Below are positions 52,635 through 61,396 of a stretch of DNA of 64,000 nt, in pieces (positions within the stretch are counted from its first letter, which is position 1; each line of letters starts with the position of its first letter). The stretch is taken from assembly GCF_008367235.1 (NCBI RefSeq), contig NZ_VTZS01000008.1, positions 1 through 64,000 of the forward strand, read 5' to 3'. Both the position numbers and the translations under genes were made by a program. The notes under the pieces were generated by a model. That model was not told where the DNA came from, did no database searches, and saw nothing but the letters and a program-made list of their open reading frames with translations. Origin of the DNA: Pareuzebyella sediminis (GTDB taxonomy: Bacteria; Bacteroidota; Bacteroidia; Flavobacteriales; Flavobacteriaceae).

Positions 52635-54077
52635 TTATTCAGGGGCGGTATGAAAGGCGGAAAAATTCAGGATATTCGGTTCTCCTTTCGATTCGGTCAC
52701 AAGTAGCCGAACTGCAGAAACTTCCATTTCGTCAAAGCGATGGATTAATTTATGGCCTATACAAGAACCTTCAAAAATAGGTTGCCAGCCCTTTTTTGTT
52801 TTTCCTTCAATTCTGAATTTGCGTACGCGCTCTCCCTTGGAAATGTCTTCCATCAACACTAGTTGGTTGATGATACGATGTTTGGGAAATCTCAATGCAA
52901 TCTGTCTTCCCGACCCTGAAGTGGCGCCTATGGGGTTTGAAAACCTTCGCTTGATTTCGTCTCCGAATTCCTTTAGTCTCTTGACATCGGGTTCAGGTAG
53001 TAATCCATCGGGCCCCGGGGGCACCCCTAAAATAAGGCTGGTATTATGCCCTACGGAATTATAGTACATATCCACCAAGGTGTTCAAGGAAAAGATCAAG
53101 TGCTCTCGATCGGGTTCCCAAAACCAGTCATGGCCCCCATTACCGCGTAAAGGTGCATCACTCATGGCGGGCATATAGTAGGCTCCATGGGGATCTCCGG
53201 TTTTCAAGAGTTGGAAGTTGTTTTCGGCAATCTCTTTCTTCGCAGTTTCTCCTGCCCCCGTAGAAACATACGGAAACGTGCCCCAAGAAGGATAAGGAAC
53301 CGTACCGCTTTCGCTACCTCCCCAGCGCATGTCGGCACGCTGTAAATTATGGTAGAACAAACAGTTTGGCTGGTATTTTTCAAAAATGGAAAGTACGTCA
53401 GGGCCGCCCTGCTCAGGGCCATGTGCACCGCCATCAAACCAAACGATGGCCCAGTCGCCATAGCGGCTGAAAATTTCCGTGACTATATTCTCGATCATGC
53501 TATTGTAGTGCTTTTGCCGATTTTCCGCAAAAGCATTCGTTCCATTCACCTTGAAATCATAGACGCCATAAAAAGCGTTCCATCGCGTTCCGATATAGAC
53601 ACCCGGTAGTATCCCGTATTTTTCACAGGAAGTTTTAAAATCACGTAAAATATCACCTTTCCCATCTTGCCATTTTAGGGCTTTCATGGAATAGGGGGTC
53701 GCATCACTTTGGTGAAAAAAGAAGCCTGTTTCATGGCTTACGGTAAGAATAGCTATTTTGAACCCGGCATCACGGAGAGCTTTGATCCACTGGTCCATGT
53801 CATAGTGTTGCGGATTGAAGATATTATAATCTTCTACCGGGGTAATCCGTGCTTCCTGCTGTACATATAATTTTCCATCGAAGGCATGCAGGTCTATGCA
53901 AAGCAAGGCGGCCAGCTCCGCATTTTGCCATTGTAGTTGGGCCGGGGTCGGAATCGGAACTGAGGGCTCATTTTGTGCGTTCACGTTCGATAAGATGCCG
54001 ATGAAACATGTAAAGGCAATAAGATAGGTACGCCTATAAAGTGTTTTCCAATTTATTCCAATCCCTAATGTATCCAT
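52635..54077 (-). CDS. GH29 alpha-L-fucosidase
   Basis: The 480-residue secreted protein (signal ending SNVNAQ near residue 35) has the GH29 TIM barrel with FNPQHYDMDQWIKALRDAGFKIAILTVSHETGF. The nucleophile Asp lies in WAIVWFDGG (near 215), and SLILGVPPGPDGLLPEPDVKRLKEFG is the typical barrel end. A beta-sandwich follows (about 390-480). It removes alpha-L-fucose from glycans such as algal fucans or fucosylated side chains. It is in line with the hydrolase-like gene upstream. Confidence 0.92.
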   Translation of the reverse strand: MDTLGIGINWKTLYRRTYLIAFTCFIGILSNVNAQNEPSVPIPTPAQLQWQNAELAALLCIDLHAFDGKLYVQQEARITPVEDYNIFNPQHYDMDQWIKALRDAGFKIAILTVSHETGFFFHQSDATPYSMKALKWQDGKGDILRDFKTSCEKYGILPGVYIGTRWNAFYGVYDFKVNGTNAFAENRQKHYNSMIENIVTEIFSRYGDWAIVWFDGGAHGPEQGGPDVLSIFEKYQPNCLFYHNLQRADMRWGGSESGTVPYPSWGTFPYVSTGAGETAKKEIAENNFQLLKTGDPHGAYYMPAMSDAPLRGNGGHDWFWEPDREHLIFSLNTLVDMYYNSVGHNTSLILGVPPGPDGLLPEPDVKRLKEFGDEIKRRFSNPIGATSGSGRQIALRFPKHRIINQLVLMEDISKGERVRKFRIEGKTKKGWQPIFEGSCIGHKLIHRFDEMEVSAVRLLVTESKGEPNILNFSAFHTAPE

Positions 54078-54166
54078 CTTGGCGATGCTTTACTAATTCA
54101 ACCTATAGTTTTCCTTATTGGTGCTACTAATTGATTTTTCTAAAATACTCCTTTGACGAATCCCGA

Positions 54167-54212
54167 CCGTACCACCGGATATAGCGAACGATGCACACCC
54201 AGAAAATAAAGT
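54167..54212. repeat. Mosaic-repeat tail copy (R4)
   Basis: CGTACCACCGGATATAGCGA and CACCCAGAAAATAAA match 39182-39224 in site A with few changes. It lies between the GH29 and hydrolase-like genes. Confidence 0.6.
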
Positions 54213-54252
54213 CCAGGGGGAATAGATGACCTGGAGCATGGTCGAGCGTGGC

Positions 54253-55233
54253 TTATTTTTTCATTTGTTGCTGAATCCAATTCATCAGTTCATCTTTGTT
54301 GATGGCATTCCAAGTAGTCTCCGGGTTCTTTTTTTGTGCCGGATTATCATCGGGTTGAAACACCGTTAGTTCCGTATTTTCATTTCCTGCCAGTTCTAAT
54401 TCCGCCAAAAAACCGACCATATCCGTCGCATTGTTTTCATACAAGGTCTTAAGGTACGTGGTGAGCCCATATTTTATCGCGGGTTCTATATAAGCTTTTA
54501 CGGAATACTCCGTATAAATCTTGATGTTTTCATTTTTTGTATCGGTATAGCTATACGCGGAGAAATCGAAATAACTATTTGGATTGGTTTTGGGTGTGCC
54601 GTTTAGGTGCGTTTCCAACATATAATTTATAAATTTTGGCTCCCATAGGTTATTTCGGTTGATCCTTATTTCGCGTTCATGTTGATACCATTTTCTTACC
54701 CAATCCATGGTGAAATTACAAATGACAATGCCTGCTATATGGAGTTGAAACTCATAATTCTCCTCCTTCATGAATTTAATATATCTCATCGCTCGATGGC
54801 CTACTAAACCTGTGCCCAAGAAGAAAATGTTCTTGTTGGGTAAGTGGTATTCTTTGAAAACCTGCCGAATTACTTCATGCGTGGAAAGTCCGGACGCCTT
54901 GGAAAAGTAAAAATCAAAGGGGATTTCAGTTGAAATGGAAAGCACTGCAAAGCCACTTTCAGCACCCTGGTTGTACAGCTGCTTTGCGTATTTATTTTTG
55001 TTATCGTACCCTGAATCCTCGAGAAAAATGAGTACTCCTTCGACCGTCTTATCTTTTGGGAGCATCAACGTATAGCCGCTTTGGATAAAAGGTAAAAAGT
55101 CATTTTCTCCCGTTCCGACCCTTAAGCTATCCTTTTTCAATGGTTCATATCTTTCCACGATGGTCTGCGAAAAAGTATTGCTGCTACTTATACCCAAAAC
55201 AAGTAAAAGGAACAACTTCAACGGTGTTTTCAT
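54253..55233 (-). CDS. Secreted alpha/beta-hydrolase-like protein lacking the serine
   Basis: From ATG at 55233 the 326-residue protein has a signal peptide (LFLLLVLGISSSNTFSQ). The middle resembles an alpha/beta-hydrolase core: GVLIFLEDSGYDNK, then NIFFLGTGLVGHRAMRY, where the nucleophile elbow (GxSxG) is expected but no Ser is present. The C-terminal region is helical. It is probably a non-catalytic relative. An extension to 55281 adds no signal peptide and is rejected. Confidence 0.6.
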   Translation of the reverse strand: MKTPLKLFLLLVLGISSSNTFSQTIVERYEPLKKDSLRVGTGENDFLPFIQSGYTLMLPKDKTVEGVLIFLEDSGYDNKNKYAKQLYNQGAESGFAVLSISTEIPFDFYFSKASGLSTHEVIRQVFKEYHLPNKNIFFLGTGLVGHRAMRYIKFMKEENYEFQLHIAGIVICNFTMDWVRKWYQHEREIRINRNNLWEPKFINYMLETHLNGTPKTNPNSYFDFSAYSYTDTKNENIKIYTEYSVKAYIEPAIKYGLTTYLKTLYENNATDMVGFLAELELAGNENTELTVFQPDDNPAQKKNPETTWNAINKDELMNWIQQQMKK

Positions 55234-55730
55234 AATCGTTTTGTTTTCAATGACTCTTGAGATTTGCGTATGATGGCCCACTACCGCCGACCGGTAACGC
55301 GACGGGAAGGCGTGACAAGGTAACCTTGCAAGTACGTACCATACTGATCATCCGTGGGGGTTTTTAGAATTGCGACCATAAGTTACCCATATTCCGGACC
55401 TTCTATTTTTTGACACGTGCATACTAGGGGTGAAGGTCGGGGTGACTTTATTAATTTCCAATTTTTAATAGGGAAAATTTACATCGTACCTCAGTTGCGG
55501 GAATAATAAGGAGTAGAGTTGCTATCGAGCATTCAACACCGATAGGTCTGTACGTAAATAGTCAACTGTGCAGAGGAAAAATCTGGTAGGGAAAAAGGAT
55601 TACGATATAAGTGGTTTATTTTCAGTAACTTTTTTATAAATTACCATAATGGTAGTGAAATCATAAAACAGTTCGATGTCACTTCCTTAGAACTAGGTAC
55701 CTATCTAAAGACCACATAAAACAACCAACC
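55234..55730. other. Divergent intergenic region before the DUF5009 gene
   Basis: About 500 bases that must hold promoters for both directions. Only minor palindromes (CAAGGTAACCTTG near 55317) were seen and no gene or shared repeat. Confidence 0.4.
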
Positions 55731-56834
55731 ATGCCTGAACCACAAGAGAAATCAAACGGTCGTCTTTTATCCCTCGATTTTTATAGGGGATTTACCATGT
55801 TTTTGCTCATTGCCGAGTTTACACATCTATTTACTTTTTTTGTGTTGCCCCAATTTGAGGGAACCTTCATTCATGCTATCGGATCTCAATTTCACCATGT
55901 TCGCTGGGAGGGACTGCATTTCTGGGACCTGATCCAACCCTTTTTTATGTTCATTGTCGGAGTCGCCATGCCCTTATCTTTTTCAAAAAGGATGGCAAGA
56001 GGGGATTCGTATAAAGATTTGAGCATTCATGCGGTTAAGAGGGCGTTTTTGATGTTGCTTTTAGGTTGGTGGTTATACTGTATCGGGCCGGGAGAAATTG
56101 TGTTCAGGTTTCAAAATGTATTGGCACAACTAGGGGTTACCTATATCTTGGCCTTTTTGGTCATCCGTAAATCCGTATGGGTCCAAATAGGTTTTTCCCT
56201 ACTGCTACTTTTAATTACCGAAGGATTATATCGGTTCTTTCCCGTGGAAGGGTTTACGAATGCCTTTGTCAACGGAGAAAATTTTCCGGCCTGGTTCAAT
56301 ATGCTTATTTCAGGATCGGACAGTGGCGCCGGCTGGGCCATGTTCAATGCCATCCCTACCGCGGCACATACGATTTGGGGCGTTGCGGCGGGCCAATTGC
56401 TTATCAGTAATTATTCGGCGAAGAAAAAATTACAAATCTTGTTTGCCGCCGGGTTTATAGGGTTGCTCATAGGCTTCGGGCTAAGCCCGTTCACACCTAT
56501 CATAAAAAAGATCGCGACCACTACCTTCGTTTTTGCAAGCGGGGGATGGTCTATTATTGCCCTTGCCCTATGCTATTGGGTAATAGATATCAAAAAATAC
56601 CAAAAAGGCGTGTTGTTTTTTGCTATCGTTGGTATGAACCCCTTGTTTATTTATCTATTCGCCCATGTGGGAGGTGCCGATCTGATCAAAGAAATATTTC
56701 TTCCGATGTCAAATGCGCTCTTCGGTTGGACAGGCGAGTTGAGCGCTCAAATCATTCTGAGTTGTATCGTGCTTTTTATCCTTTGGTACATTTGCTATTG
56801 GATGTACAAAAAGAAACTGTTCATCAGAATTTAA
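55731..56834 (+). CDS. DUF5009 membrane acyltransferase (HGSNAT-like)
   Basis: The 367-residue protein has about ten membrane helices and the family start RLLSLDFYRGFTMFLLIAEF, then HFWDLIQPFFMFIVGVAMPLSF and the late NPLFIYLFAHVGG. Relatives (heparan-alpha-glucosaminide N-acetyltransferase and NagX) move acetyl groups across the membrane onto amino sugars. It heads a plus-strand set of carbohydrate genes, with the next gene 10 bases away. Confidence 0.88.
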   Translation: MPEPQEKSNGRLLSLDFYRGFTMFLLIAEFTHLFTFFVLPQFEGTFIHAIGSQFHHVRWEGLHFWDLIQPFFMFIVGVAMPLSFSKRMARGDSYKDLSIHAVKRAFLMLLLGWWLYCIGPGEIVFRFQNVLAQLGVTYILAFLVIRKSVWVQIGFSLLLLLITEGLYRFFPVEGFTNAFVNGENFPAWFNMLISGSDSGAGWAMFNAIPTAAHTIWGVAAGQLLISNYSAKKKLQILFAAGFIGLLIGFGLSPFTPIIKKIATTTFVFASGGWSIIALALCYWVIDIKKYQKGVLFFAIVGMNPLFIYLFAHVGGADLIKEIFLPMSNALFGWTGELSAQIILSCIVLFILWYICYWMYKKKLFIRI

Positions 56835-56844
56835 TACCAATTGT

Positions 56845-57981
56845 ATGAACCTGGGCCCGTTCAAAATAATGAGGTTTCTTTTTCCTGTACTTCTTCTCAC
56901 AGTTGCATTCGGTCACATACGGATATTCGAGAGCGACGAAAAAATGGAGGATATCGGGGAAGAGGAATATTATGGCCTTGAAGATTTCGGGTCCGTAAAA
57001 AAGTTTGACGTCCATATTCATATCAACACCGAAGAAGATTTTTTTATAGCGCAGGCCCAAGCGGATAATTTTCGATTTTTAGATATTGTAGATGACCGGC
57101 CCTTTGGCCTGCCCATGGAGGAGCAGCAAAAATTAGCCATGCTCCATTTGAAGAATTTTCCGAAAAGAATGGTTTTTGCCACCACCTTTTCGGTCGATGA
57201 CTGGGGTAACGAGAAATGGAGTGAAAACACGATAGAGAAATTGAAAAAATCTGTTTCGGAAGGGGCGGTAGCCGTCAAAATTTGGAAGAACATCGGGATG
57301 GATCTTAGGGATGAAAATGGAAAATTCGTGATGGTCGATGATGCCCGACTCGACCCTATTCTGGATTTTCTCGAAACAAATAATATTCCATTACTGGGTC
57401 ATAATGGGGAACCGAGGGACTGTTGGTTGCCCCTTGATGAGATGACCTTCAGTCAAGGGTATTATAGCGCTCATCCCGAATACCACATGTACCTGCATCC
57501 GGAGTACCCATCGTATCAAGATCAGATAGATGCGAGGGACCATATGCTCGAGAAACACCCAAACCTAACTTTTATGGGCGCACACTTGGGTAGTCTGGAA
57601 TGGAGCCTTGATGAGTTGGCAAAACGGCTCGATAGGTATCCGAATATGCATGTAGATCTGACCCGTTTGTCGAACCTAAAACTTCATGCCTTCAACGACC
57701 GACAAAAAACGAGGGACTTTTTTATCAAATACCAGGATAGACTTATCTATGGTACGGACAGTCAAATCAATACGACTGAAAATCCCACGGCATTTAAAAA
57801 AAATATACATGATCGATGGCTACGGGAATGGAAGTTCTATGTGACGGACGAGCAAATCAACTTGAAAGACTATGGTGATTTTAAGGGCTTGCAACTACCT
57901 ACCGAAGTAGTGGATAAAATCTATGCAAAAAACGCATTGCGGATATTGGGTCTTCAAAATTGGGGATCAAAACCTGAGTAA
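56845..57981 (+). CDS. Amidohydrolase-type TIM-barrel protein, paralogue 1
   Basis: The 378-residue secreted protein (hydrophobic start MRFLFPVLLLTVAFG from the internal Met at 56869) has HxH in KFDVHIHINT. Later residues of interest are AVKIWKNIGM (Lys), PLLGHNGEP, TFMGAHLGS and IYGTDSQ (Asp). The sequence LIYGTD is the typical final motif. It is clearly paralogous to 60147-61238 (shared KIWKN/D, DDxRLDPI, KYQDR(L/I)xxGTD). The reaction is unknown. Confidence 0.85.
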   Translation: MNLGPFKIMRFLFPVLLLTVAFGHIRIFESDEKMEDIGEEEYYGLEDFGSVKKFDVHIHINTEEDFFIAQAQADNFRFLDIVDDRPFGLPMEEQQKLAMLHLKNFPKRMVFATTFSVDDWGNEKWSENTIEKLKKSVSEGAVAVKIWKNIGMDLRDENGKFVMVDDARLDPILDFLETNNIPLLGHNGEPRDCWLPLDEMTFSQGYYSAHPEYHMYLHPEYPSYQDQIDARDHMLEKHPNLTFMGAHLGSLEWSLDELAKRLDRYPNMHVDLTRLSNLKLHAFNDRQKTRDFFIKYQDRLIYGTDSQINTTENPTAFKKNIHDRWLREWKFYVTDEQINLKDYGDFKGLQLPTEVVDKIYAKNALRILGLQNWGSKPE

Positions 57982-57996
57982 AATTCGATGTAGCTT

Positions 57997-59262
57997 ATGA
58001 CCAGACGTGAATTCACAAGAAAATCTACCATGTTAGGTGCCGGTCTCGCAGCTTCAAATTTTCTTGTATTTGCGGGAAAAAGGGCCGTTCGTTATGCGGA
58101 TTTGAATTTAACCGTACCCCTGCCGATCCAGATTGTGATCGATGATGTGGGGTGGTGGTCCGGAAAAGACGGTAATAAGCGCCAGGAGCCCTATCGTACA
58201 GGTATCGATAGAAACCATGTGCCTGCGGATTATCAGGCCATCGTAGATCTGGGAAGGAAACTGGGCGTACGCCCACAGGCGGCCACTATCCTTTGTGAGT
58301 GGGACAGAAAGAATATTTTGCGCGAAGTTCCGACTATTACATGGATGCGCGAAAAATGGGATAATAGCAAATGGGTGGGGCCCTGGTTGGATGAAGCCGC
58401 CGATATCATAAGAAACAACCAAAGTCATTATGAACTTACGATGCATGGCGTAGGGCATGAATATTGGGCAGACGAAAATATGACCCGGGCAGAATGGGCG
58501 GATAGGTCGGGAACCATGCGGCCCCTTGACCAGGTCGAAACCCATCTGGACTATTTTGAAAAATTGTTGCACCAAAATCAACTAGGCTCTTTTCCTACGG
58601 CTTTCGTGCCCACGGCGTTTTTACACGGTTTCGGTTTGACCGGTACCCATCCAATCAGTATGGCGGAAGTGGTCAAGAAACGTGGAATTGAGTATATCAA
58701 TACCCCTTTCAGTACTATGTATAATGCCGAGGGTGCCCAATTTGGGGTGTTTGGCATTGACTCCGGGGTAATTACCATTGACCGGGGAGAAGATCTGCTT
58801 GATTGGAACGACATTGGTGAAAGACCAAGTGGCGTACTTACAGGCCCCACTTGTGGTTTGCATTGGCCCAACTTGCTGCACGAAGACCCGCTTCGAAATA
58901 CTGAAATTGTCGATGCTTGGGTGAACCTTTTGAAGCCCTACAATGATAAACCCGAAACTATCTTGGCGGGGAACTCCTCGTTATTTAGAAATCAGCTCAT
59001 ACATCATGTGTGTACAAAAGTGCAAATTCAAGAAAATAAATTTGAAATTGATTTTAGGGAGACCCATACATTGAAAGATCAGCTGAGTGATACACGGTTG
59101 ACACTCAAAATAGCGTCGGACAGCGCGTTAACCTTCCATTCAGAAGATGTAACGCTATCCAACGTAAAAACACACCAAGGGAGAAATGACTATTTGTATA
59201 CCCTGGAAGTCGATAACTCGAAGGGCCTCGATAGCGCATGGGTCAAATTTGAGTCATCTTAA
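57997..59262 (+). CDS. Tat-exported polysaccharide-deacetylase-like protein
   Basis: The 421-residue protein has a Tat signal (TRREFTRKSTMLGAGLAASNF). The barrel starts IQIVIDDVGWWSG (Asp-Asp as in motif 1 of CE4) and has LTMHGVGHEYW where the metal His would be. It then shows FVPTAFLHGFG and GVLTGPTCGLHWPNLLHEDP. This fits a divergent NodB-type barrel rather than a classical deacetylase. The C-terminal 90 residues form a beta-domain. It is 15 bases after the amidohydrolase gene. Confidence 0.65.
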   Translation: MTRREFTRKSTMLGAGLAASNFLVFAGKRAVRYADLNLTVPLPIQIVIDDVGWWSGKDGNKRQEPYRTGIDRNHVPADYQAIVDLGRKLGVRPQAATILCEWDRKNILREVPTITWMREKWDNSKWVGPWLDEAADIIRNNQSHYELTMHGVGHEYWADENMTRAEWADRSGTMRPLDQVETHLDYFEKLLHQNQLGSFPTAFVPTAFLHGFGLTGTHPISMAEVVKKRGIEYINTPFSTMYNAEGAQFGVFGIDSGVITIDRGEDLLDWNDIGERPSGVLTGPTCGLHWPNLLHEDPLRNTEIVDAWVNLLKPYNDKPETILAGNSSLFRNQLIHHVCTKVQIQENKFEIDFRETHTLKDQLSDTRLTLKIASDSALTFHSEDVTLSNVKTHQGRNDYLYTLEVDNSKGLDSAWVKFESS

Positions 59263-59314
59263 AAGTATGAAAACACGATTTGTACATTGTCCATCAAAAA
59301 TAAATAGGAAGCAA

Positions 59315-60046
59315 ATGGCACTCAAATATGTAGTAAATCTTGGTTTGCTTATTCTATTCGTAGCATGTACAGGGCAAGAAACATCCGATTATACGGTGGA
59401 GGCGATCCGTACCCCGAGCCCCCCAGAAATCGACGGCATCGAAGATGACCCTATTTGGCAACAGATTACGCCGGTAGTGCTTAAAGAAAATCGTACTGGA
59501 AATGAAACGCGGGATGTGGCCATACGTACCCAGGTCAAATCTTGTTATGATGACCAGACCCTTTATTTTTTATTTCTATGCAATGATCCGGATATCTGGA
59601 CATCCTTTACCCAAAGGGACGAACATTTATGGGAGAACGAAGCGGTGGAACTATTTATCGATGTTGATGATGAACCGGAGACCTATGTGGAAATCGAAGT
59701 GTCTCCGGCCAATGTGCTCTTCGATAGTTATATCGTTGACACCTTGAATATCGATGTCCCCGAGACCGCACTTTTTAATTTGAAAGGAATAAGAACGGCA
59801 GTAAAGGTGGCCGGAACACTTAATGATCGAAATGATAAGGATGATCACTGGACGGTGGAGATTGCCATACCTCTGGCAGATCTTGGCAATGAAAACATAC
59901 CACAGGTAACAACTGCGACAGAAATACGAATTAATTTTTATCGCTTGGATGAAAATCAAGGAAAGGAACGGATGTATTATGCCTGGTCGCCCACAGTCGA
60001 CCGATTTCATAAACCCGCTTCTTTTGGCCGTTTGATTTTTAAATAA
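59315..60046 (+). CDS. CBM9-like carbohydrate-binding lipoprotein
   Basis: Starting at ATG 59315 (after AGGAAGCAA) the 243-residue protein has a lipoprotein signal (MALKYVVNLGLLILFVAC). A CBM9-like beta-sandwich has PEIDGIEDDPIWQQI at its start, LYFLFLCNDPD, NEAVELFIDVDDE and SPTVDRFHKPASFGRLIF at the end. An in-frame Met at 59267 is also possible. It is downstream of the deacetylase-like gene with little space, so co-transcription is likely. Confidence 0.82.
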   Translation: MALKYVVNLGLLILFVACTGQETSDYTVEAIRTPSPPEIDGIEDDPIWQQITPVVLKENRTGNETRDVAIRTQVKSCYDDQTLYFLFLCNDPDIWTSFTQRDEHLWENEAVELFIDVDDEPETYVEIEVSPANVLFDSYIVDTLNIDVPETALFNLKGIRTAVKVAGTLNDRNDKDDHWTVEIAIPLADLGNENIPQVTTATEIRINFYRLDENQGKERMYYAWSPTVDRFHKPASFGRLIFK

Positions 60047-60146
60047 TATGCCTCAAAAGCCAAGGCCATCTTTTTAGGGATAGATGAAAAGATGATCATT
60101 TGAAATGATAGGGGTCTATCCACAAACCAATTAGAAAAGAGCTACT

Positions 60147-61238
60147 ATGACTTACATGCACAAAAGGTCGAACCTATTGATCGTTTTTTTAATGATTACC
60201 GTGGTATTGACCGCCCAAACCGGAGATCTAAAACTACTTGATTGGCAACCAGTAAGCCAGATGGTGGTCAAAGAAACTAAAATCGTAAAAGCTAAATTTC
60301 CTGTTATCGACATCCACAGTCACCTGGGTAGGTTAGAAAACACAGAAAAGTACTTAGAGGAAATGGATAAAGCAGGAGTGTGGAAATGCGTAAGCTTGGA
60401 TGGCAAATCAAAGGATGATTTTTATAAAGAGCATCTTAAGGTTTCACAATCCGTATCTGAAGATCGGTTTTTGGTCTTTTTCCGCCCTGATATGAGCAAA
60501 ATCAATGAGCCGAATTTCGGTGTGAACGAGGCAAAGAAATTAGAAGAGGCAGTTAAGCTTGGGGCCCGTGGACTGAAGATATGGAAGGATCTAGGGTTGG
60601 GCATTAAGGATAAATCGGGAAAATTGGTCACGGTAGATGACCCCAGATTGGATCCTATATGGGCCAAATGTGCAGAGCTCGGCATACCGGTTGAAATTCA
60701 TATTGCAGACCCCAGCGCCTTTTTCACCCCGCTCGATAAGTACAATGAACGGTATGATGAGTTGGGGAGCCACCCGGACTGGTCTTTCTTCGGGGATGAA
60801 TACCCTTCAAAGGAAGAAATTCTAGAGGCCCGGAACAGGGTCATTAAAAAACACCCGAACACCATTTTTATCGGTGCCCATTTTGGTGCGCTACCGGAAA
60901 ATTTGAAGGTGGTGGGGGAGTGGTTGGACACCTATCCGAACTTTTATGTAGATATAGATGCCCGTATTAGTGAACTAGGTAGACAACCCTATACCGCCCG
61001 CCGCTTTTTTCTTAAATACCAAGACCGGATTTTATTTGGAACCGATACCCCTTGCGACGCCGAAGCTTATCGTCTTTATTTTCGTTTTCTCGAGACCGAT
61101 GATGAATATATCGATCCGACCCCGGCCCATAAACTCCAAGGCCGTTGGATGATTTACGGACTCTATTTGCCCGATGAAGTTTTGGAAAAAGTGTACAATA
61201 AAAATGCCCTGAAAATTTTCGATAGGTTTAAAGGGTAG
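60147..61238 (+). CDS. Amidohydrolase-type TIM-barrel protein, paralogue 2
   Basis: The 363-residue secreted protein (signal SNLLIVFLMITVVLTAQ) has HxH in VIDIHSHLG. It then shows GLKIWKDLGLG (Lys), PVEIHIADPS, TIFIGAHFGALPEN and ILFGTDTP. It resembles decarboxylase/lactonase-type amidohydrolase-2 proteins and the paralogue at 56845. The pair flanking a deacetylase-like and a CBM9-like gene suggests two steps on related substrates. Confidence 0.86.
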   Translation: MTYMHKRSNLLIVFLMITVVLTAQTGDLKLLDWQPVSQMVVKETKIVKAKFPVIDIHSHLGRLENTEKYLEEMDKAGVWKCVSLDGKSKDDFYKEHLKVSQSVSEDRFLVFFRPDMSKINEPNFGVNEAKKLEEAVKLGARGLKIWKDLGLGIKDKSGKLVTVDDPRLDPIWAKCAELGIPVEIHIADPSAFFTPLDKYNERYDELGSHPDWSFFGDEYPSKEEILEARNRVIKKHPNTIFIGAHFGALPENLKVVGEWLDTYPNFYVDIDARISELGRQPYTARRFFLKYQDRILFGTDTPCDAEAYRLYFRFLETDDEYIDPTPAHKLQGRWMIYGLYLPDEVLEKVYNKNALKIFDRFKG

Positions 61239-61396
61239 TCTTTTTCATGTGCAAAATGGAGGTAGAAGGAAAGATACTGTAGGCTGTAAATCGTCAATAG
61301 GGTCGGAAGAACTAGCGATTATTCTTAAGGAAAAATAGGCGCGATTAAAAGGTAATGACACCTCTATGATGTATTAGGGTTGAGGCTATTAGGTAT

